From positions 1 through 13,431 of the forward strand of contig JBOGIQ010000145.1 of NCBI GenBank assembly GCA_050742535.1: a stretch of DNA of 13,431 nt. The letters are read 5' to 3'. Below the pieces are notes generated by a model. The model did no database searches, had not been told where the DNA came from, and saw nothing but the letters and a program-made list of their open reading frames with translations. The position numbers and the translations under genes were made by a program. Shown here one piece after another: positions 5,780 through 11,056 of the stretch. Position 1 is the stretch's first letter. Each line of letters starts with the position of its first letter. The DNA is from Gp6-AA40 sp050742535. GTDB taxonomy: Bacteria; Acidobacteriota; Vicinamibacteria; Vicinamibacterales; UBA2999.

Positions 5780-8409
5780 TCCGCCTTTCGGCTGTTATCG
5801 CCTGGTTTGACGTCATCGACTCGCCGCTGAAAGGGAACGCTGTTCACGACGCCGAGTATGAGATCGGAGAACCGATAGCGCTGCTTGGCGGCACCTTGCA
5901 TGATCGCGCGCACAGCCGGCATATCAGCGTACGTCGTTTCCCGGCCGACGCCGTACATCAACAGCTTCTCAGTGAGTGAAGCGACGAACGCGTCGGAGCG
6001 ACCGAGCAGCGCCTCCCGGAGACTGGCCGGGCCGGAAATCGCAGTGCCATCGACCAGTTGGGAGGAGGCATCAATCGGGACCCCTTCATCGTCGGTGCGC
6101 CAGCGGCCGACAGCGTCGAAGTTCTCGAGCGCCAGACCTATGGGATCCATGATCTGGTGGCACGCGGCACAGGCAGGGTTGTTGCGGTGCTGTTGGAGCC
6201 GTTCGCGAACCGACCTCGCCGTCGCGGTCGGCCTCTCTTCAAATGCCGGCACGTCCGGTGGCGGCAGTGGCGGCGGGCTGCCGAGAAGGTTCTGCAGGAT
6301 CCACGTCCCGCGAATCACCGGCGACGTACGGTTGGGATTCGAGGTGACGAGCAGCAGGCTGCCGTGCGCCAGCAGGCCGCGACGAGAATCGCTCGGGACC
6401 GGCACCCGTCGAAAGTCCGGCCCGTATACGTGCGGAATGCCATAGTGCTTCGCCAGTCGCTCGTTGACGAAGGTGTAGTCGGCGTCGAGCAGGTCGAGCA
6501 CCGATCGGTTGTCCCGCACGATGCTCTCGAACAGCAGCTCCGTTTCGCGCTGAAAGGCCCGACGCAGGTTGTCGTCGAACTCGGGGAAGATTTCGCCGTC
6601 GGGTCTGGCATTCTTCACGTCGCGAAGATAGAGCCACTGGCCGGCGAAGTTGGTGACCAGGGCACTGGCCTTCTGGTCAGCAAGCATCCGTCGCGTTTGC
6701 TGTTCGAGCACTCCAGGTTCGTGCAGCGTGCCTTGGATCGCGAGCGTCAACAGCTCGTCGTCAGGAATCGACGACCACAGAAAGAACGACAGGCGCGAGG
6801 CCAGCGCCGTGTCGTTGATTCGGTAGGCGACGCCGGGCTGCGCACCCGCCGGCGCCGTCTCAAATCGGAAAATGAATTCCGGATCCGCAATGATCCGGCG
6901 CAGTGCCAGCTCGATTCCCGCGTCGAAGCTGCGGGCTCTGCCTCGCTCCTGTCGGAAGAAACCGAGCAACGATTCGATGTCTGATTCGCGCGGCGCACGA
7001 CGGAAGGCTCGCTGTACCAGGGTCGAGAGAATCTGGCGCGCGCAGCGATCCTCGTCGGCAGGAGATGTCGGCCGACAGACGAAGATACGCCGGCGGCTTG
7101 GCGTGTCGCCCACACCTGTGGGATTGAATGGACCGGTGATGGTGACCCCGGCAAGGTGCGGCACCGTGCGGTAGCCGTACTGCGTGCCGATGTTGGCGTC
7201 GTAGGTCGTGGAGAGCGGGCGACGCACGAGATCTTCATTCGCCTCGTACGCCTGCTGCAGGAATGCGATGCCAATGGTCTGTGGTCCGGCCGTGACGGCA
7301 AGACGGAACTCCAGCCGGTCGGCGACGCTCACTCGTTCCTCGAGCGCGTTCGGCGATTGCGGCGTAGTGCGGTCGAGGCCTGTGGTGGGCCCGGCGCTGG
7401 TGCCGCTTGCCGCGCCTCTGCCCCGTGCCTGGCCTCCGCCGGTTGCGGCACCTCTCCCTGCCGCTGCGCCCCTGCCGGGTCCCGCGCCTCGGGCGGCCCC
7501 GCCGCCGCGGCTGTTGCCGCCGCCCATGAACGATCCCGGTACTGCGTCGAGCAGGAACCGCTTGACCGGCCGGCCGTCCAGAGTGACCTCGAGCTGTTCG
7601 CCGGGGGAGCTGCCACCGAACACGCCACCGGTCGATCGTTTCAGCGAGAGCCTGAAGGTGTACTCGCCGTCGACAGGAAAGTTGTGCCTGATGAACGTCC
7701 CACCACGCGTCCCGAGCGGCTGCCCCTCGATCGTCTGGTTCTGGCTCACATCACCGTTGACGTTGTATGTGATTTGGCTCGCTGCCGGCTCGCGATCCCC
7801 AACGGCGAGGCGGCTGATCTTTGCTGCGGCCGACACGTAGCGCTCGAGCAGCGACGGCGAGACGCCGAGGACGTCGGCGATGTTGTCGAAGCCGCGCGTC
7901 GAATTGTCCGCGGGGAGCAGCGTCGACGCATCCACGTCGAGCGAAAGCAAATCGCGTATGGCGCTGGCGTACTCGACGCGATTCATGCGGTGCAGCGGCA
8001 CGCGTCCCGGATGAGGTGATGCGACGGCAGCACGATCGATGGAGTTCTCAACCGTCGCGGCAAAAGCGTCAAGAGCCGCCCGCGGCGATCTGGGCCTGCC
8101 GGCCGGCGGCATCAGCCCTGCGCGGACCTTACGGATGACTTTTTCCCAGACCTCCGCGTGGGCTTCGACCCGGTCGAGTGACACGGTGTCGAGTGCCAAT
8201 CCGCCCGTCTGCGCCCGCGAGTTGTGACACGTGACGCAGTACTGATCGAGGAAGGCCTGCGGTGTGCTGTCTCCCGGAACGCCTGGGCGGCGTTCGTCCG
8301 TCGGAGCCGTTGCCGGCGCCTGACCAGCGGGCGCGAGTGCCTGACTGCCGACCGATGCGCCGGCGGCGACGAGGTAGAGCAGGGACGCGGTCAAGAGCCA
8401 GCGTGTCAT
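5776..8409 (-). CDS. DUF1592-type planctomycete cytochrome c protein (first paralog)
   Basis: An 877-residue secreted protein. Residues 1-23 are a Sec signal peptide. The first haem motif, CVTCH, is at 58-62 in a planctomycete-cytochrome-like segment (about 51-125, with RAGLMPP). Next come DUF1587 (about 137-200, HRMNRVEYASAIRDLLSLD), a beta-rich carbohydrate-binding-like region (about 225-390), DUF1595 (about 453-515), DUF1592 (about 525-655, RLSFFLWSSIPDDELL, NFAGQWL, HYGIPHVYG), DUF1588 (about 672-770, with the second haem motif CAACH at 747-751 and MDPIGLALENFDAVG) and DUF1585 (about 780-863). Both CxxCH motifs are intact, so a role in periplasmic electron transfer or oxidation is plausible; the family's reaction is not established. 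Oddities: a Gly/Ala/Arg-rich insert at about 294-342 interrupts the beta-rich region, and residues 38-48 (DERRPGVPGDS) are a copy of the 33-bp repeat found in the upstream gene. The start overlaps the ankyrin stop, and the stop overlaps the DUF1552 start. Confidence 0.92.
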   Translation of the reverse strand: MTRWLLTASLLYLVAAGASVGSQALAPAGQAPATAPTDERRPGVPGDSTPQAFLDQYCVTCHNSRAQTGGLALDTVSLDRVEAHAEVWEKVIRKVRAGLMPPAGRPRSPRAALDAFAATVENSIDRAAVASPHPGRVPLHRMNRVEYASAIRDLLSLDVDASTLLPADNSTRGFDNIADVLGVSPSLLERYVSAAAKISRLAVGDREPAASQITYNVNGDVSQNQTIEGQPLGTRGGTFIRHNFPVDGEYTFRLSLKRSTGGVFGGSSPGEQLEVTLDGRPVKRFLLDAVPGSFMGGGNSRGGGAARGAGPGRGAAAGRGAATGGGQARGRGAASGTSAGPTTGLDRTTPQSPNALEERVSVADRLEFRLAVTAGPQTIGIAFLQQAYEANEDLVRRPLSTTYDANIGTQYGYRTVPHLAGVTITGPFNPTGVGDTPSRRRIFVCRPTSPADEDRCARQILSTLVQRAFRRAPRESDIESLLGFFRQERGRARSFDAGIELALRRIIADPEFIFRFETAPAGAQPGVAYRINDTALASRLSFFLWSSIPDDELLTLAIQGTLHEPGVLEQQTRRMLADQKASALVTNFAGQWLYLRDVKNARPDGEIFPEFDDNLRRAFQRETELLFESIVRDNRSVLDLLDADYTFVNERLAKHYGIPHVYGPDFRRVPVPSDSRRGLLAHGSLLLVTSNPNRTSPVIRGTWILQNLLGSPPPLPPPDVPAFEERPTATARSVRERLQQHRNNPACAACHQIMDPIGLALENFDAVGRWRTDDEGVPIDASSQLVDGTAISGPASLREALLGRSDAFVASLTEKLLMYGVGRETTYADMPAVRAIMQGAAKQRYRFSDLILGVVNSVPFQRRVDDVKPGDNSRKAE
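7384..7530 (-). other. Gly/Ala/Arg-rich low-complexity insert in the first cytochrome
   Basis: This encodes residues 294-342, made almost only of G, A, R, S and T (for example GGGAARGAGPGRGAAAGRG). It sits in a loop of the beta-rich domain between LDGRPVKRFLLDAVPGSF and the LEFRLAVTAGPQTIGIAF strand. The second paralog (11057 onward) has a short ordinary loop at this point, running from DIEKVPNG to NELRLKVKAGLRTVGF. It is probably a flexible linker grown by simple-sequence expansion. Confidence 0.75.
8266..8298 (-). repeat. Solitary copy of the 33-bp hairpin repeat, inside the cytochrome gene
   Basis: On + the hairpin spans 8276-8296: GGAACGCC, TGGGC, GGCGTTCG. It has the same arms and loop as array units 1-2, with one changed base at the end of the right arm. 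On the coding strand it reads DERRPGVPGDS, in the same codon phase as EERRPGVPVDN in the ankyrin gene. It sits between the signal peptide and the first haem domain, a linker that can tolerate an insertion. Confidence 0.8.
8406..8409 (-). promoter_or_regulatory. ATGA stop/start overlap, ankyrin to cytochrome
   Basis: ATGA on the minus strand (8409-8406) joins the ankyrin stop to the cytochrome start. A purine-rich AGGGCGGG lies a few bases upstream as a possible Shine-Dalgarno. The hairpin-repeat array ends only 18 bases before this start. Confidence 0.8.
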
Positions 8410-10004
8410 TTGCCCGCCCTATCTACCGGAACGCCTGGGCGGCGTTCCTCGTTGTCTACCGGAACGCCTGGGCGGCGTTCCTCGTTGTCTACCGGAACGC
8501 CTGGACGGCGTTCCTCGTTGTCTACCGGAACGCCTGGACGGCGTTCCTCGTTGTCTACCGGAACGCCTGGACGGCGTTCCTCGATCAGTCGCTTTATCAG
8601 CGCCACGGCCGCGGGCTTGGCGACCGGCGGCCGAACGGCCAGAAAGGTGCCTTCAGCAAAGGTCATCGGTGTGCGGCCGGCAATGTCTTTCGCATCGAGC
8701 CGCGCGCCGCGATCCGCCAGCATCTGAATGATCGACGTCCACCCCCGGTTCGCGGCTCCGTGCATCGCGGTCAGCTTCAACGAGTTCGCGGCATTCACGT
8801 CGGCTCCGCGATCGAGGCACAACGTCACCGCTTCGACGTAATTCGCCTCAGATCGCGTGTAGGTCTGCCCAGGGACCCAGTTGATGCCTGACGCCGCCAT
8901 CAATGCGGTCGTGCCTTCTTTCGTTGCGATATTCGGGTCAGCACCGTTGGCGAGCAGCAGCCGCATCACCTCGATGTCGCCGGACAGCGCCGCGCGGAGG
9001 AAGGGCGTCTGGCCGTCGAAGTTCACCCACGAGGCGTCGAGCTGCATCCATCCGTGAACGGGGGTTGTGTCGGTCCGAAGGTTGGGATCAACGCGCTTCT
9101 CGAGCAGCAGCCGGATCACGTCGAGCGGATCGCGCTCGTCGCCGAACAGCAGTGTTCCGCGATTGCGATTGCGCAGCTCGATCGCCGCAAATAGCGCGGC
9201 GCGGTGATAGTCGTCGGCGGCGTTGGGATTTGCGCCTCTGGCGAGCAGTTCGGTCGCCATCTCGACCTGCCCATTCAGCAGGGCGATGACCAGCGGAGAA
9301 GTGTGGTTGCCCGAGGTCTGCTCGATATCGGCACCGAGGTCGAGCAGCAGCCGCATCATGTCGCGATTGCCGTCGCGTACGGCGAAGAGGAGCGGCGTCA
9401 TGCCGCCGTCGGGTGTCGGCAGCGCACGCTGACGAACGAGGCCCTCGCCGGCAGCGAATCCCGCCCGCGCCGGCGCGTATTCTCCAATTGGCCTCGTGAT
9501 CGCCGTGCGAACGTTCACGTCGGCGCCATGTCCGACGAGCAGTCTAACCACTTCGGGATGATTCTCAGTGACGGCCCAGATGAGCGCCGTCTGCTGCCGT
9601 GCGGACGTCTTCGCGTTGACATTGGCGCCACGGTCGAGGAGCAGCGTGACCGCATCAACGCGACCGACGCGGGAGGCGGTCATCAGCGCCGTTTCCCCGC
9701 CCGGTGTGGCGGCGTTCGGGTTGGCGCCGGCGTCGAGCAGCGTGCGGATAATCGCCGCGTTGCCGTTGAGCGCAGCGAGCCCGAGCGGCATCATGCCGTA
9801 CCGCGTCGGTGCGTTCACGTCGGCGCCACGTGCGATCAGCGCGCTGACCGCGGCGACATCGCTGCGCCGAATCGATTCGTGCAGCGGCGTCGAGCCATCC
9901 GCGGACGCGGACTCCGGCCTCTGCGCCGTGATACCGATCGCGGTGCCAATCGACAGCCACACGGTCGCCATCAGTAGCCCGCGACCGACCTTGTGTTGCA
10001 CCAT
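8406..10004 (-). CDS. Secreted ankyrin-repeat protein with five-copy C-terminal EERRPGVPVDN tail
   Basis: A 532-residue protein. Residues 1-28 look like a Sec signal (basic start, then GLLMATVWLSIGTAIGITAQ). About nine to ten ankyrin repeats follow from about 36 to 445, with clear G.TPL..A...G....V..LLL..GA.VN signatures (for example TPLHESIRRSDVAAV, LLLDRGANVNAKT, RLLVGHGADVNVR, RLLLANGADPNIA, LCLDRGADVNAAN). Longer inserts occur at about 170-200 and 275-335. Ankyrin arrays bind other proteins, so it may be a periplasmic scaffold for the co-encoded cytochrome and DUF1552 protein; this is inference. Residues 475-528 are five copies of EERRPGVPVDN encoded by a 33-bp DNA repeat, and the protein then ends RAGK. 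This tail is unlike ankyrin sequence. Start choice is uncertain: the ATG at 10004 has only a too-close G run, and an ATG at 9971 also keeps a hydrophobic leader. The upstream gene ends 26 bases away. Confidence 0.9.
   Translation of the reverse strand: MVQHKVGRGLLMATVWLSIGTAIGITAQRPESASADGSTPLHESIRRSDVAAVSALIARGADVNAPTRYGMMPLGLAALNGNAAIIRTLLDAGANPNAATPGGETALMTASRVGRVDAVTLLLDRGANVNAKTSARQQTALIWAVTENHPEVVRLLVGHGADVNVRTAITRPIGEYAPARAGFAAGEGLVRQRALPTPDGGMTPLLFAVRDGNRDMMRLLLDLGADIEQTSGNHTSPLVIALLNGQVEMATELLARGANPNAADDYHRAALFAAIELRNRNRGTLLFGDERDPLDVIRLLLEKRVDPNLRTDTTPVHGWMQLDASWVNFDGQTPFLRAALSGDIEVMRLLLANGADPNIATKEGTTALMAASGINWVPGQTYTRSEANYVEAVTLCLDRGADVNAANSLKLTAMHGAANRGWTSIIQMLADRGARLDAKDIAGRTPMTFAEGTFLAVRPPVAKPAAVALIKRLIEERRPGVPVDNEERRPGVPVDNEERRPGVPVDNEERRPGVPVDNEERRPGVPVDRAGK
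8423..8587. repeat. Tandem array of five 33-bp hairpin-forming repeats
   Basis: Five units begin at 8423, 8456, 8489, 8522 and 8555. Each has a perfect 8-bp inverted repeat (GGAACGCC / GGCGTTCC) around a 5-base loop, at 8428-8448, 8461-8481, 8494-8514, 8527-8547 and 8560-8580. The 12-base linker TCGTTGTCTACC between hairpins is identical each time. Units 1-2 have loop TGGGC and units 3-5 have TGGAC; the last unit diverges after its hairpin (TCGATCA). The period is 11 codons, so copy-number change keeps the ankyrin frame. Near-identity points to recent tandem expansion. It resembles REP/palindromic elements, not CRISPR, because the 'spacers' are constant. Confidence 0.95.
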
Positions 10005-10030
10005 ACCCCCGCGAAAAGCCGCGTCTCGAT

Positions 10031-10807
10031 CTACTGCTCCAACTTAATCGGCGGACGCGGAGACCACTTGTTGTTCTCGCACATGTCTTCGAACAGATCG
10101 CTGTCCGGGATGAGGTCGAAGCTGACGGAAACGCTCCACGGTCGCGTGAAGTACTTGGGATCGTCGATAGTGATCGCGAGATCCATCTTGCCCACATTCA
10201 CGCGCTTGAAGCGTTCGGTCAATTTCAGAGCGTCCGAATGCGGCAGACCGCGGTTGTCCAGCCAGGTCTCATCGTTGAAACCGACCGTCTCCACCACGAA
10301 TTCGTCGCCGAGCCACTGCCCGGTCGAATAGCCATACCAAGTCGGCTGGAAATCTTTGATCAGCGTGCGCTTGTCCGTCGGTATCTGCCGGAAGTGGTTC
10401 GCAATCTCAAGCAGCATGACGACGAGCGACGGCGTCTGGACGATGCGAATCGGGGAGCCCCTGAACATCATGTCGAGCGGCAGCCCGTGCGGGAGGCAGC
10501 GCTCGGCCGGACGCCCCGCACCCTCCGCGGCCAGCCGCCTCTTGTATAGCGCGAGCGCGTCAGGACGGAGCGGGAGGTCGCCCTGGCCGGCCCCGAGATT
10601 CAGCAGCAGCCGGCTCGTTGCGGTCGAGGCTCGCCAGACGCCGCTCAGATCCGGTTTCCCGTCGGCCGCACGCGGTGTCGGAGCGTCGAGGTTCGGCTTC
10701 CCATCGGCAAGCCGAGGCAACCCCGGTGTCGGTGCCTCAACCCATTGCGCCTCGGACAGCGGAACCAGCGTTAACACCGCCAGCGCCGCGACAGCTGCAG
10801 CCCTCAT
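10031..10807 (-). CDS. Secreted protein of unknown function with ADGKPDLSG motif
   Basis: A 258-residue product. Residues 1-20 are a Sec signal peptide (MRAAAVAALAVLTLVPLSEA|Q). The mature start carries two near-copies of a short motif, RLADGKPNLDAPTP (33-45) and RAADGKPDLSGVW (46-58), then RCLPHGLPLDMM (103-114), RIVQTPSLVVMLLEIANHFRQI, PTWYGYSTGQWLGDEFVVET and a conserved-looking GFNDETWLDNRGLPHSDAL...ERF. I recognise this as a type of secreted protein that is common, often in many paralogs, in Acidobacteriota; I know of no assigned reaction. It has two cysteines, C104 and C243, which could pair. The start has GGAGGG 3 bases upstream. It is the first gene of the minus-strand operon, 26 bases before the ankyrin gene, and its promoter should lie in 10808-11056 near the GCAAC motif at 10882. 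Confidence 0.85.
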   Translation of the reverse strand: MRAAAVAALAVLTLVPLSEAQWVEAPTPGLPRLADGKPNLDAPTPRAADGKPDLSGVWRASTATSRLLLNLGAGQGDLPLRPDALALYKRRLAAEGAGRPAERCLPHGLPLDMMFRGSPIRIVQTPSLVVMLLEIANHFRQIPTDKRTLIKDFQPTWYGYSTGQWLGDEFVVETVGFNDETWLDNRGLPHSDALKLTERFKRVNVGKMDLAITIDDPKYFTRPWSVSVSFDLIPDSDLFEDMCENNKWSPRPPIKLEQ

Positions 10808-10863
10808 CGTCCCTCCAACGCTTCTCGAATGGCCTGATTTTACGGCGACTTAAGGAGGGAACC

Positions 10864-10929
10864 GTGCCGCAAACCTCGCGCGCAACACATTGCAACAACC
10901 CGGCGGATACGGACGCCGTGGGCATGTGA
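10864..10929 (+). CDS. Possible 21-codon leader peptide (very tentative)
   Basis: GTG at 10864 is preceded at 5 bases by a near-perfect Shine-Dalgarno, AAGGAGGG (10852-10859). The frame reads VPQTSRATHCNNPADTDAVGM and stops at 10927-10929, 127 bases before the second cytochrome gene. It overlaps a GCAAC motif. The composition gives no hint of an attenuator (no run of one amino acid), and the purine run may be chance. Confidence 0.15.
   Translation: MPQTSRATHCNNPADTDAVGM
10882..10900 (+). promoter_or_regulatory. GCAAC-N5-GCAAC motif, operon side
   Basis: GCAACACATTGCAACAACC differs at one base from the 19-mer at 348-366 upstream of the TonB receptor. It lies 75 bases upstream of the start of the minus-strand operon, so it could control that operon, the divergent cytochrome, or both. 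Confidence 0.5.
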
Positions 10930-11004
10930 TGGGATGTTCCTCAGCGTGACCTCGCTCGAGACCGTGGCGAGCAGCTGTTCCTAAGTCGCCGGCCCAGCGT
11001 TCCG

Positions 11005-11023
11005 GCAACAAGTTGCAACACCC
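11005..11023 (+). promoter_or_regulatory. GCAAC-N5-GCAAC motif, second cytochrome side
   Basis: GCAAC-AAGTT-GCAAC followed by ACCC has the same orientation as the copy 123 bp to its left. It ends 37 bases before the ATG at 11057, a position suited to overlap a promoter or transcription start. Confidence 0.5.
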
Positions 11024-11056
11024 GCGCAGCTGGGATCCGCGTATCTTTCGAGGCGT

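Larger units (their letters stand above)
10808..11056. promoter_or_regulatory. Divergent intergenic region between the operon and the second cytochrome
   Basis: This 249-base gap lies between two divergent starts. It holds the minus-strand Shine-Dalgarno GGAGGG (10816-10811), a minus-strand -10-like TAAAAT within ATTTTAC (10839-10845), and two GCAAC-N5-GCAAC motifs (10882-10896 and 11005-11019). There is also a plus-strand AAGGAGGG at 10852-10859 preceding a short frame. A 6-bp inverted repeat, CCCAGC / GCTGGG (10993-10998, 11029-11034), brackets the second motif. No convincing -35/-10 pair is seen for either gene. Confidence 0.5.

Noticed and set aside
4931..5830. A 299-codon plus-strand frame.
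   Set aside because: It is antisense to the DUF1552 gene and has arginine-rich shadow composition with no family signature.
5776..8409. Possible frameshift or pseudogene in the first cytochrome because of its insert and repeat.
   Set aside because: The frame is continuous, all domains and both CxxCH motifs are intact, and the added segments are in frame.
8423..8587. CRISPR-like array (regular repeats with short intervals).
   Set aside because: The intervals between palindromes are identical, not unique; the period is only 33 bp, the array lies inside a coding frame, and no cas genes are present.
8430..8590. Plus-strand repeat proteins through the array (STGTPGRRSS and VYRNAWTAFLV readings).
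   Set aside because: They arise only because the repeat length is a multiple of three and lacks stops. The minus-strand frame has a signal peptide, ankyrin repeats and operon linkage; the plus-strand frames have none.
9995..9999. A fifth GCAAC-type site (GTTGC) at the ankyrin start.
   Set aside because: Only one half-site is present; the partner GTTGC expected 10 bp away is missing, and it lies in codons 2-4.
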